From Saprospirales bacterium (GTDB taxonomy: Bacteria; Bacteroidota; Bacteroidia; Chitinophagales; Saprospiraceae), in NCBI GenBank assembly GCA_016719895.1, contig JADJYG010000003.1, positions 1 through 64,000 on the forward strand: a stretch of 64,000 nucleotides of DNA, read 5' to 3'. The notes beneath the pieces were generated by a model. The model was not told the DNA's origin and did not search any database. It saw nothing but the letters and a program-made list of their open reading frames with translations. Below are positions 32,271 to 40,303 of this stretch, one piece after another; position 1 is the stretch's first letter, and each line of letters starts with the position of its first letter. The translations under genes were made by a program, and so were the position numbers.

Positions 32271-33602
32271 ATGGATCCGTTAAAACAGTTATTCTACGAA
32301 AAATCGCAGGCTCTTGGCAAAGAAGTAAGGGAACTGCTTAAAGAACACGGCAACAAAAAAGTAGACGACGTAAGCCTGGACCAGGTATTTGGCGGTATGC
32401 GCGATATCACCTGCATGCTCTGGGAACCGTCGCTGCTCGATGCTGAAGAAGGTATTCGCTTTCGCGGGTATTCCATCCCTGAATTGCGCGATAAACTGCC
32501 ACGTGCGGCGGTAAACGGCAAAGAACCGCTGCCGGAAGGCCTGTTCTGGCTCATGCTGGTCGGTGAAATCCCCAGCAAGGAGCAAGTCAAGTGGCTGACC
32601 GAAAACTGGGTGCGCCGCGCCAATGTACCCGAACACGTATTCCGCACCATCGACGCCCTGCCGGCCGACACTCACCCCATGACCCAACTCTCCGTCGGGG
32701 TGATGGCTATGCAAAACACCAGCGTGTTTGCCCAGCGCTATACCGCCGGCCTGAATAAAACGGAATACTGGGATGCCACCTACGAAGACACCATGTACCT
32801 CATCGCGCGGCTGCCCCGGGTGGCTGCCTACATCTATCGCCGGGTGTATCAGAAAGGCGAGCAAACACTGCCCGATATTTCACTCGACTGGGGCGCCAAC
32901 TTTGCCCACATGCTAGGCTTCGAAGACGCCGGGTTTAAAGAATATATGCGGCTGTTCCTCACGATTCACGCCGATCATGAAGGCGGTAATGCTTCGGCCC
33001 ATGCCACCCACCTGGTGGGGTCCACGCTGAGCGACCCTTACCTGTCGTTTGCTGCCGCCACCAATGCGCTTGCCGGCCCGCTGCACGGACTGGCCAACCA
33101 GGAAGTTATTCGGTGGATTCTCAAAATGGTCGATACCCTGGGCACTTCCAAGCCTAGCCGGGAGCAAATTTCCGAATACGTGAAAAGTACCCTCGGAAGC
33201 GGCCGGGTGATCCCCGGCTACGGCCACGCCGTGTTGCGCAAGCCCGATCCGCGCTTCATGGCGCAGCGCCAGTTTGCCGAAGACAACGTGCCCGACAGCG
33301 ACCTGATCAAGATCGTCTGGAAGATATTCGATGTGGTACCGCCCATCCTCACCAGCCTGGGCAAGGTGAAAAACCCCTGGCCCAACGTCGATGCCCACTC
33401 TGGCGCCCTGCTCATGCACTACGGCATGAAAGAGCACAACTACTACACGGTACTCTTCGCCGTCAGCCGCGCCCTCGGCGTACTGGCCGCCCAGTGTTGG
33501 GCGCGCGCGCTGAGCCTGCCCCTCGAACGGCCCAAGTCCGTCACGACCAAATGGGTGAAGGACTACCTGGAAAAGGAATTCAAGGTGGCGGCGGAGAATT
33601 GA
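32271..33602 (+). CDS. gltA: citrate synthase, eukaryotic (mitochondrial)-type
   Basis: A 443-residue enzyme. Catalytic His are in LTIHADHEGGNASAHATHLV with NALAGPLHGLANQEVIRWIL, and in GRVIPGYGHAVLRKPDPRF; the Asp is in PNVDAHSGALLMHYGM. Length and the long N-terminal helical part (KQLFYEKSQALGKEVRELLK) match the mitochondrial-like citrate synthases found in Bacteroidota, not the hexameric Gram-negative type. It condenses acetyl-CoA and oxaloacetate in the TCA cycle in the cytoplasm. It stands alone between terminators, without other TCA genes nearby. Confidence 0.95.
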   Translation: MDPLKQLFYEKSQALGKEVRELLKEHGNKKVDDVSLDQVFGGMRDITCMLWEPSLLDAEEGIRFRGYSIPELRDKLPRAAVNGKEPLPEGLFWLMLVGEIPSKEQVKWLTENWVRRANVPEHVFRTIDALPADTHPMTQLSVGVMAMQNTSVFAQRYTAGLNKTEYWDATYEDTMYLIARLPRVAAYIYRRVYQKGEQTLPDISLDWGANFAHMLGFEDAGFKEYMRLFLTIHADHEGGNASAHATHLVGSTLSDPYLSFAAATNALAGPLHGLANQEVIRWILKMVDTLGTSKPSREQISEYVKSTLGSGRVIPGYGHAVLRKPDPRFMAQRQFAEDNVPDSDLIKIVWKIFDVVPPILTSLGKVKNPWPNVDAHSGALLMHYGMKEHNYYTVLFAVSRALGVLAAQCWARALSLPLERPKSVTTKWVKDYLEKEFKVAAEN

Positions 33603-33729
33603 TGGTTTCCGGGCCTCCGGTTTCCGATTTTCAGCATGTAGAGAAATAGCGGCGCATTGGTGCGAAAGTTCCGGTTTAGTATTACATTCGCAACACAAAC
33701 CAGTATGCTTCACCAAAATGTTCAAATGT

Positions 33730-34110
33730 ATGAAAAAACTGCTTCTGTGTGCCCTGTTCCTGCTCACCCTCACTGCCACTGCGTTCACGCAGCGTTCGGC
33801 TATTATGGGCAAATGGACCGGTGCGTTTGCCGGCCCCGACGGTCAGTCCATGAAATTTACCATGGTCATCTCCGACGATACGTACCAGATTGACTTTGGT
33901 ATGGATGGCACCCCCGACGTTACCGGCGCCTATACTGCCGACGGCGACCAGGTCACTGTGTGGGATACCGCCGGTGAGAATATCTGCCCTTCCGACCAAA
34001 AAGGCGTTTATCGTTACGCCGTGGAAGGCGATATGGTTACGTTTACCAAAGTGACCGACGCCTGCCCGGGCCGGGGCAACGAACCAATGGTGCTGAAACG
34101 CGCGAATTAA
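33730..34110 (+). CDS. small secreted lipocalin-like protein
   Basis: A 126-residue protein with a signal peptide (KKLLLCALFLLTLTATAFTQ). The mature part starts IMGKWTGAFAGPDG, a G-x-W start as in lipocalin-like barrels, followed by alternating beta strands (MKFTMVISDDTYQIDFGM; TGAYTADGDQVTVWDTAGE; GVYRYAVEGDMVTFTKVTDA) and two cysteines (ICPSD, DACPG). ATG 33730 opens the signal; 33718 is also possible. The ligand is unknown. A hairpin terminator follows directly. Confidence 0.7.
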   Translation: MKKLLLCALFLLTLTATAFTQRSAIMGKWTGAFAGPDGQSMKFTMVISDDTYQIDFGMDGTPDVTGAYTADGDQVTVWDTAGENICPSDQKGVYRYAVEGDMVTFTKVTDACPGRGNEPMVLKRAN

Positions 34111-34125
34111 CCAAATTTACACACC

Positions 34126-34186
34126 GGGGGTAAAACGCAACGGCGCTTCACGGCTGTTTTTGCGTTTTGCCCCCGATTTATTTTTG
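34126..34186 (+). terminator. hairpin terminator overlapping a -7-like element
   Basis: GGGGGTAAAACGCAA (34126-34140) pairs with TTGCGTTTTGCCCCC (34160-34174), and T-rich GATTTATTTTTG follows. The T-rich part also contains TATTTTTG (34179-34186), a -7-type match that could serve the downstream M28 gene. Confidence 0.7.
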
Positions 34187-34256
34187 GGAGAGCCGTTTTG
34201 GGTTCGACATTCAAATATCTGTTCCTCTTCCCTTCCCCCAGCTCTGCAAATTGCCG

Positions 34257-34264
34257 TACTTTTG
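34257..34264 (+). promoter_or_regulatory. -7 element TACTTTTG for the M28 peptidase gene
   Basis: An exact TAnnTTTG match, 20 bp before the ATG at 34285, implying a very short leader. A further match sits at 34179-34186. Confidence 0.55.
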
Positions 34265-34284
34265 CTGGAAAATCACATCCAGCG

Positions 34285-35529
34285 ATGAAAAAAATACTGA
34301 CCGGCGCCCTGTTGGGCCTCCTGTTTTTGTCTTCCATCCGCACCTTCGCGCAAGCGGCAATCTCCGAAACCAACCTGCGCAAAGACGTCGCTTTTCTGGC
34401 TTCCGATAAATTGCAGGGCCGCGGCACCGCCACCAGGGCAGAACGGAAAGCAGCCCGATACCTGGCTAAACAATTTAAAAAAGCGGGCTTGCAACCCAAG
34501 GGCCCCAACGGCGAGTGGTTCAGCCCCTTCGCGTTTAAAAAATCGGCAGACCCGCACGGCAATGCCGCCCCCGGCGCTCCGGAGTTGAGCAGCCGCAACG
34601 TAGTGGCCTACCTCGACAACGGCGCACCCTACACCATCGTCATCGGCGCGCACTACGATCACCTGGGCCTTGGCCACGACCACAACTCGCTGGACGCCAA
34701 CCCGGCAGGTAAAATCCACAATGGCGCCGACGACAACGCCTCGGGCACCGCCGGCGTGCTCGAACTGGCCCGCTATTTTGCAAGGAACGGCCTGCGTGAA
34801 CAGCACAATTTTCTCTTTATTTGCTTTTCCGGCGAAGAATTGGGCCTGGTCGGCTCTAAAAAATTCACCGAATCGCCCACTATCGACCTGTCGAAAGTCA
34901 GTTTTATGCTTAATATGGACATGATCGGCCGGCTCAACGCCGAACGCCGGCTCGTAGTGGGCGGCGTCGGTACGGCGCCCAACTTCGTGCCCCTGCTCAA
35001 CAGCCTCCAGGGCAGCGGTCTGAGCGTCAAGCACGACAGCGCGGGCATCGGCCCGAGTGACCATACCTCCTTTTACCTGAAGAACATACCAGTCCTGTTC
35101 TTTTTCACCGGCCAGCATGCTGATTACCACAAACCATCGGACGATGTGGAAAAAGTGAACTTCCCCGGCCAGGTGGAGGTGCTGCAACTGGCTGTACGCG
35201 TCATCGAAGCCCTCGACGCCGAGCCCAAACTGGTCTTTCAGGAAACCAGGTCGAAACCGGAAGACACCCCCCGCTTCAAAGTCACGCTGGGCATCATGCC
35301 CGACTACACCTACGAAGGCGAAGGCGTGCACGTGGATGGCGTGACGGATGGCAAACCCGCGTCAAAAGCCGGCCTTCAGCGGGGCGACGTAATTATCGGC
35401 TTGGGAGATACGCCCGTGCAAACCATCCGGGATTATATGACGGCGCTTTCCAGGTTTCAAAAAGGCGAGACGACCAAGGTGAAAGTCCGGCGCGGCAACG
35501 AAACCAGGGAATTGCCAGTGACGTTTTAA
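34285..35529 (+). CDS. secreted M28 family metallopeptidase with C-terminal PDZ domain
   Basis: A 414-residue protein with a signal peptide (KKILTGALLGLLFLSSIRTF, then AQA). M28 core: zinc ligands in VIGAHYDHLGLG, NGADDNASGTAGVLELARYF, FSGEELGLVGSKKF, MLNMDMIGRL and QHADYHKPSDDVEKVN; all five are present. The N-terminal part (VAFLASDKLQGRGTATRAER) is the usual protease-associated lead. The C-terminal ~90 residues form a PDZ domain (VDGVTDGKPASKAGLQRGDV). Expected function: aminopeptidase in the periplasm or outside the cell. ATG 34285 starts the signal peptide; the frame is open further upstream but without coding character. Confidence 0.9.
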   Translation: MKKILTGALLGLLFLSSIRTFAQAAISETNLRKDVAFLASDKLQGRGTATRAERKAARYLAKQFKKAGLQPKGPNGEWFSPFAFKKSADPHGNAAPGAPELSSRNVVAYLDNGAPYTIVIGAHYDHLGLGHDHNSLDANPAGKIHNGADDNASGTAGVLELARYFARNGLREQHNFLFICFSGEELGLVGSKKFTESPTIDLSKVSFMLNMDMIGRLNAERRLVVGGVGTAPNFVPLLNSLQGSGLSVKHDSAGIGPSDHTSFYLKNIPVLFFFTGQHADYHKPSDDVEKVNFPGQVEVLQLAVRVIEALDAEPKLVFQETRSKPEDTPRFKVTLGIMPDYTYEGEGVHVDGVTDGKPASKAGLQRGDVIIGLGDTPVQTIRDYMTALSRFQKGETTKVKVRRGNETRELPVTF

Positions 35530-35530
35530 C

Positions 35531-35562
35531 CCTCCAATGGCCGCCAGGCAGCCATTGGAGAG
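35531..35562. terminator. stem-loop between convergent genes
   Basis: CTCCAATGGC (35532-35541) pairs with GCCATTGGAG (35551-35560). There is no long T run, so termination strength is uncertain. It sits just after the M28 stop and before the end of the convergent coiled-coil gene. Confidence 0.5.
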
Positions 35563-35622
35563 TGAAACACTATCCGGGTCCGGTGAATTTTCTTGCGGTT
35601 TGCGGTTAAACAGACTTGCTTC

Positions 35623-36003
35623 TCAGAGGTGCCGGGCCACGAAATGGTAAAACTCGTCTTTCATTTCATGGAACAGGCGGGTAAAGGTTTCCACCCGGTC
35701 GCCCAGTTCGGCTTCCTCGTTTACGCGGCTGTTTTCGGCGAGCACCGGATTCTGTTCGTAGGCCGCCTCGATGCGATTTTCATAAGCCTTGATATCGTGC
35801 CGGAGAATATCGTGTTGTTCCTTTTGAAGTATCAACTGGTTTTGGAAGTGCTCTACATGGGACATGATTTCCGCACCGGGATATTTCGCGGCCACTTCCT
35901 CCAGCCGTTTCTGAAAAATGTGCATCTCATCTTTATAAAAGGCGAGATAATTGAGCCACGTTTTGTGTTGCTTGTGTTGGGTCAGCAAGGATTCTTTTTT
36001 CAT
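35623..36003 (-). CDS. conserved hypothetical coiled-coil protein
   Basis: A 126-residue all-helical protein, rich in charged residues and His (HKQHKTWLNYLAFYKDEMHI, HFQNQLILQKEQHDILRHDI, ETFTRLFHEMKDEFYHFV). No signal peptide or membrane segment. It is predicted to form a long helical hairpin or coiled coil. No function is known to me. ATG 36003 (MKKESLLTQ) is preferred to 36039, whose extra residues are not helical; both are possible. It is a single-gene unit convergent with the M28 gene and divergent from the PpiD-like gene. Confidence 0.7.
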   Translation of the reverse strand: MKKESLLTQHKQHKTWLNYLAFYKDEMHIFQKRLEEVAAKYPGAEIMSHVEHFQNQLILQKEQHDILRHDIKAYENRIEAAYEQNPVLAENSRVNEEAELGDRVETFTRLFHEMKDEFYHFVARHL

Positions 36004-36148
36004 ACCAATCAACTTTTTTTCGGGGGCAATATAGGCCAATCGGATAAATCTTCACAAACGTCCGGCATCACTGTTGAAAATGACGCTGCTCATACCCCGG
36101 CTTTTCGGCGGCGGGTTAAAAATTTTACTTTTTTCAGGGGCAAACAAT

Positions 36149-36156
36149 TACCTTTG
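36149..36156 (+). promoter_or_regulatory. -7 element TACCTTTG for the PpiD-like gene
   Basis: An exact TAnnTTTG match with a T-rich stretch about 20 bp upstream; transcription would start near 36163, giving a 60-nt leader before ATG 36224. Confidence 0.6.
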
Positions 36157-36223
36157 CGGTTGCATTTTTAAAAGTGATCTATAATAGGATTTAAAAACCT
36201 GATTTTCAACTAATTACAGCACA

Positions 36224-38341
36224 ATGGCTTTAATCGGAACGATTCGAAAAAACGGGTGGATTCTCATCGTGCTCATGGTATTGGCCCTCGGTGGCTTTAT
36301 CCTGATGGATGTTATTTCGAACGCACAACGCTACCGGGCCGGCGATATCAACGCGCTGGGCAATGTGAATGGCATGGAGATCAAACGCAATGAGTTTGAC
36401 AATTATGAAAAGTTGATTTATTCCAATCAGCAGGGCAACACCTTTCAGATCCGCCAGGCGATTTGGAGTTATTTTGTTGAAAATGCCCTGGTGAGTCAGG
36501 AAGCCGAAGCCTTGGGCCTTGGCGTGAGCAAAGACGAGCTGAACGACCTCCAATTCGGAACGAACATCAGCCCGGTCATTGCCGAACGCTTTAAAGGGGA
36601 AGACGGCCAACCCAACCGGGCGACGCTGGCCAGCATCAAAGCCGCCATCGACCAGGGCTCTTTCACCGACCCGGTCAACCGCTCGTATTGGGCTGTTCAG
36701 GAAAAAGAAGTAGTCAAAGAGCGCCTTCAGGAAAAGATCAACAGCCTGGTGATGAAAGGCATCTACACCCCGGCCTGGCAGGCGGAGATGACCTTTAAAG
36801 AAAACAACCAGCGCATCGATTTCAACTACGTGCGTATCCCATACGACAAAATACCGGACGCCGAGGCGGAACCCACCGACGCCGATTATACCGCCTACCT
36901 CAAAGACAACCCGCGGCTGTACGACCAAACGGAAGAAACCCGCGTGGTCGACTACCTGGTGTTCGACGTATATCCGACTTCGGGCGACAGTGCCGCTGCG
37001 CTGGATGCCGTCAGGCGGATGTGGGAAGGCCTGCGCGCTGCACCCAACGATTCGGCGTACGTAGTCGCCAACAACGGCGTGGTGGACCCGGGTTATAAGA
37101 AAAAAGACGCCTTCCCCGCTGGTAGTGTGGCCGATTCGCTGATGAACCTGCCGGTTGGCTCGTATGTGGGCCCTTATCAGGATAAAGGCGCCTGGACGGT
37201 GGCCAAAATCCTCGGCCGCCGTATTGTGCCTGATTCCGTGAAAGCCCGGCACATCCTGATTCGCGAAGCAACACCGGCCAGCGAGCAAAAAGCAGATAGC
37301 CTGCTGGCCATCCTGAAACAGGGATCGATACCGTTCGACACCCTGGCGCGGCAAAACAGCACCGACGCCGGATCTGCCGTCAAAGGCGGCGACCTGGGTT
37401 GGTTTGGCGAAGGCCAGATGGTACCGGAATTCAACAACGTGTGTTTTTACCAGGCCGAACAAGGCCAATATTACAAAGTGGCTACGCAGTTTGGCTGGCA
37501 CCTGATCGAAGTGACCGGCAAGAAGTTTTTGAAAAACGAGCCGGGCGTGCGGGCCGCCTACCTGGCGCAAGCCATCGAGCCCAGCACGGCCACCCAGCAG
37601 ACGGTGAAAGACAAAGCGCTCGCCCTGGTCCAGCAAGCCAAAAAATTGGCGGACCTGACGGCTGCTGCCGGCCGGCAAAACCTGGCCATCCAGACCAGTC
37701 AGCCCCTGCGGGCAAATGATTACGCCCTGGGCACTCTGGGCACAGGCGAAGACGCCCGCGAGGTCATACGCTGGGTGTTTGACGAAAAAACGAAGGTCGA
37801 GTCGGTCAGCCAGGATATTTTCTCGTTCCGCGACCCGGCAGGCGGCTATTTCGACAGCAAATACGCCGTCGTGGCGCTCAAGAGCATAGCGCCCAAAGGC
37901 GCGGCCACGATCGCTACGATAAAAGCCACCACCCGCGCGGTGCAGGAAGTCCGCAACCGCAAAAAAGCGGCGATCATCATCGCAAAATTAAAGACCCCGG
38001 GCGACCTGAACGCTTTGGCCAGCCAGTGGCAGGTAGCGGTGGATACGGCCAGGGGCAGCTCTATGCTGCAGACCTTTGTACAAAACGGCGGCTCCGAACC
38101 CCGGGTGGTTGGTACGGCCTTTTCGCTGAAAAACGGCGCCGTGAGCGCCCCAATTGCCGGCACTTCGGGCGTTTATGTGGTTAAAACCATCGCGGAGCTC
38201 CAGGATGCGCCTGTCCCGTCCGACCTTACCCTCTTCCGCCGCCAGGTGACCTCCGCCGCCTTGTCGAGCGTCCGGATGAACCTGATGAATGCCTGGAAAA
38301 AACAAGCCGACACGCAAGACAACCGCAGCCGGTTCTTTTAA
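36224..38341 (+). CDS. PpiD/SurA-like membrane-anchored peptidyl-prolyl isomerase
   Basis: A 705-residue protein. N-terminal single membrane anchor (GWILIVLMVLALGGFILMDV), then the SurA_N-3/PpiD chaperone domain (VNGMEIKRNEFDNYEKLIYS; AIWSYFVENALVSQEAEALG), a parvulin domain at about residues 340-435 (VKARHILIREATPASEQKAD; KGGDLGWFGEGQMVPEFNN; FGWHLIEVTGKKF) and a C-terminal chaperone part. It probably assists folding of outer-membrane and secreted proteins in the periplasm, important in an organism with a T9SS. A -7 element lies upstream and a terminator downstream, so it forms a single-gene unit. Confidence 0.9.
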   Translation: MALIGTIRKNGWILIVLMVLALGGFILMDVISNAQRYRAGDINALGNVNGMEIKRNEFDNYEKLIYSNQQGNTFQIRQAIWSYFVENALVSQEAEALGLGVSKDELNDLQFGTNISPVIAERFKGEDGQPNRATLASIKAAIDQGSFTDPVNRSYWAVQEKEVVKERLQEKINSLVMKGIYTPAWQAEMTFKENNQRIDFNYVRIPYDKIPDAEAEPTDADYTAYLKDNPRLYDQTEETRVVDYLVFDVYPTSGDSAAALDAVRRMWEGLRAAPNDSAYVVANNGVVDPGYKKKDAFPAGSVADSLMNLPVGSYVGPYQDKGAWTVAKILGRRIVPDSVKARHILIREATPASEQKADSLLAILKQGSIPFDTLARQNSTDAGSAVKGGDLGWFGEGQMVPEFNNVCFYQAEQGQYYKVATQFGWHLIEVTGKKFLKNEPGVRAAYLAQAIEPSTATQQTVKDKALALVQQAKKLADLTAAAGRQNLAIQTSQPLRANDYALGTLGTGEDAREVIRWVFDEKTKVESVSQDIFSFRDPAGGYFDSKYAVVALKSIAPKGAATIATIKATTRAVQEVRNRKKAAIIIAKLKTPGDLNALASQWQVAVDTARGSSMLQTFVQNGGSEPRVVGTAFSLKNGAVSAPIAGTSGVYVVKTIAELQDAPVPSDLTLFRRQVTSAALSSVRMNLMNAWKKQADTQDNRSRFF

Positions 38342-38375
38342 GCTGGCCGGCATCCGGGAATAGATTGGCCGGCTG

Positions 38376-38412
38376 AAGGGCCGAATGGCGCATCGTCATT
38401 CGGCCCTTTTCT
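38376..38412 (+). terminator. intrinsic terminator of the PpiD-like gene
   Basis: AAGGGCCGAATG pairs with CATTCGGCCCTT around a 9-nt loop and is followed by TTTTCTTT. The remaining bases to 38665 hold no convincing gene. Confidence 0.85.
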
Positions 38413-38665
38413 TTGGTACGCCCGGCTGAAGCCGGGGGTTAGTCAAGCCCTTGATTTACACGCATTAGCATATCCAGTTCATTTCGATCAACTTGTGGGT
38501 AATCGGGAGCCAGTTGGGGCGGGGCAGGGGTGGGGTTGACTCGCGAGCTGCTTAGCGAGTATCACTGCTGGGTGGATGTTTTTACTCGTCAGCGCTACCG
38601 CAACAAGTCTGTTGAACGTGTATTTTTACCGCGCAAAACTCCACCCGATTTAATACAGTTGATTT

Positions 38666-39271
38666 ATGCTGGTAAAAGCTTCCGGAATTACGAATTTGAC
38701 CGATGCGCGGTATTTTGCCGCCCGGGAGGTACATTTTTTGGGATTTAATCTCGAAGAAGGGACGGAGGGTTTTATCGACCCTGTATTTATGAAAGCCATT
38801 CGCGAGTGGGTGGAGGGACCGAAAATTGTCGGCGAATTCGACCGGACGCCGGCCGGCGCCGTGCGGGAAGCCGCGGAATTTTACGGGCTAAACGCCGTGC
38901 AGGTGACCCTGGCGCAGGAATTGGCTCCGCTGGAAGGCCTCGACGTTATCCTGCACGTGCCGGGCGCTGCAGCGCCCGCCTTGCTGCGTCCTTTGCTGCA
39001 GGCGCGTGCGCCTTGGGTAAGCTGGTTCCTCATCGATTTTTCGCACCTGGACAACGCCGGCGCCCAGCTCTTGGCGCAGGCGCCGGTCTGGTCGGCCTTG
39101 TTTGCCGACTTTCCTGCACTGCTGGCGCTGGATGCGCCGGCGGCGGCCCTTCCCGAACTGCTGACCGCCTTGCACCCGGCCGGACTGGCGTTGCGCGGTG
39201 GTGCGGAGGAACGGGTCGGGGTAAAGTCGTTCGAGGAAATAGACGCGGTGTTTGAGGAATTAGGGAGGTAG
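38666..39271 (+). CDS. TrpF-like (phosphoribosylanthranilate isomerase fold) protein lacking the catalytic Cys
   Basis: A 201-residue beta/alpha-barrel protein. It starts MLVKASGITNLTDARYFAAR, aligning with the TrpF N-terminus K-I-C-G-I-T; the catalytic Cys is replaced by Ser (KASGIT). VHFLGFNLEE and the later LNAVQVTLAQ and PAGLALRGGAEERVGVKSFE fit the TrpF phosphate-binding end. No other trp gene is nearby. Either Ser can substitute, or this is a paralogue with another role. The first barrel strands make the family call reasonable; enzymatic activity is doubtful. Confidence 0.65.
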   Translation: MLVKASGITNLTDARYFAAREVHFLGFNLEEGTEGFIDPVFMKAIREWVEGPKIVGEFDRTPAGAVREAAEFYGLNAVQVTLAQELAPLEGLDVILHVPGAAAPALLRPLLQARAPWVSWFLIDFSHLDNAGAQLLAQAPVWSALFADFPALLALDAPAAALPELLTALHPAGLALRGGAEERVGVKSFEEIDAVFEELGR

Positions 39272-39277
39272 GGCCTG

Positions 39278-39436
39278 TTATTTCCCTTGTTCCATGCGGA
39301 TCGGTTCCTGCCCGGCTTGCTCCGCTTTTTTCAGCTGTCGCAGGACGTAAAGCAGTACAAGCAGTACAATTACAGACAGGGCGATGATATTGCGCACCGG
39401 AAAGGGATCGCGGGTTTGGCGCCGGAACATGACCAT
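39278..39436 (-). CDS. small single-pass membrane protein
   Basis: About 52 residues: a basic start (MFRRQTRDPFPVRN), one membrane segment (IIALSVIVLLVLLYVLRQL) and a charged tail (KKAEQAGQEPIRMEQGK). The start is MVMFRRQ at 39436 or the next ATG at 39430. A -7 element TATTTTTG on the minus strand (39480-39473) lies about 40 bp upstream and excludes the longer reading from 39487. Function unknown; convergent with the TrpF-like gene. Confidence 0.55.
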   Translation of the reverse strand: MVMFRRQTRDPFPVRNIIALSVIVLLVLLYVLRQLKKAEQAGQEPIRMEQGK

Positions 39437-39512
39437 AGGTTGTATTTTTGGATTCCTGGTATCAGGGCCGGGCAAAAATAGTTGCAATACCCCGTTTTTT
39501 AAGCAGCAATGC

Positions 39513-39600
39513 CAGTGATTCTCGCTTTGCCTTTAGCCACCGATTCTCTGGGGGCTTGTCATGTTGGAAACCGAGAATTGCTGCAGCAATGTATCATTTT
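39513..39600. repeat. dispersed repeat, short copy
   Basis: The segment GTGATTCTCGCTTTGCCTTT ... CTTGTCATGTTGGAAAC ... CGAGAATTGCTGCA recurs at 42594-42770. The copies are nearly identical, except that this one lacks the ~105 bp between two AAAC tetramers, which include one arm of the hairpin in the longer copy. It lies directly upstream of the AlkD-like gene. Confidence 0.75.
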
Positions 39601-39619
39601 AACAGAAAATACCATCCTC

Positions 39620-40291
39620 ATGCTGACGCCCACAGAATACTACCGACGCATTCGCGACACCTTTGGCGCCAACGGCGACCCAACCGTCGCGCAGGGCCAA
39701 ATGGCCTATATGCGTCATCAGTTCGCGTATTTTGGCTTGAAAATGCCGGCCTGGACCGTCTTGACCAAAGCATTACACCATGCTGAGGGCTTGCCCGACG
39801 GCGCCGCCCTGCAGGAACTGGCCCGGCTGTGTTTTGATGACGAACACCGCGAAATGCAGTATTTCGCCCTGCAAACCGTGGAGAAAATGCTGAAAAAGCA
39901 GCCGCCGGAGTTTATCGGTTTTCTGGAGGAGCTGATCCTGACCAAATCCTGGTGGGATACCGTGGACTGGATTGCCAAACTCGTTGGCCTTCATTTCCGC
40001 CGCTATCCAGATTTGATCCGGCCGGTCACCGGGCGCTGGATGGCCTCGGGCGAGCTGTGGCTGCAGCGGGTATGTCTGATTTTTCAATTGAACTACAAGG
40101 ATGAAACCGACGCGGATCTGCTGTTCGACTATGTCCGCCGGGTGGCCGGCTCGAAGGAGTTTTTTCTGCAAAAAGGCGCCGGCTGGGCATTGCGGCAGTA
40201 CTCCAAAACCGACCCGGAGGCCGTGCGGCGTTTTCTGGCGGAAACGCAAGTGGCGCCGCTGACCCGGCGGGAGGGCGGAAAATATTTGTAA
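39620..40291 (+). CDS. AlkD-like DNA alkylation repair protein
   Basis: A 223-residue all-helical protein of HEAT-like repeats. The family's substrate region is visible as ILTKSWWDTVDWIAKLVG, with the conserved Trp and Asp used by AlkD-type DNA glycosylases, and FFLQKGAGWALRQYSKTDPE near the end. It would remove N3- and N7-alkylated purines without base flipping. ATG 39620 starts MLTPTEYYRRIR, fitting relatives; the upstream open frame belongs to the dispersed repeat. It is convergent with the arylsulfotransferase gene, 12 bp apart at the ends. Confidence 0.85.
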   Translation: MLTPTEYYRRIRDTFGANGDPTVAQGQMAYMRHQFAYFGLKMPAWTVLTKALHHAEGLPDGAALQELARLCFDDEHREMQYFALQTVEKMLKKQPPEFIGFLEELILTKSWWDTVDWIAKLVGLHFRRYPDLIRPVTGRWMASGELWLQRVCLIFQLNYKDETDADLLFDYVRRVAGSKEFFLQKGAGWALRQYSKTDPEAVRRFLAETQVAPLTRREGGKYL

Positions 40292-40303
40292 GCGCCCGGG
40301 GCG

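Noticed and set aside
38530..38748. 72-residue frame upstream of the TrpF-like gene
   Set aside because: It runs into the start of the TrpF-like gene in another frame and shows no coding features.
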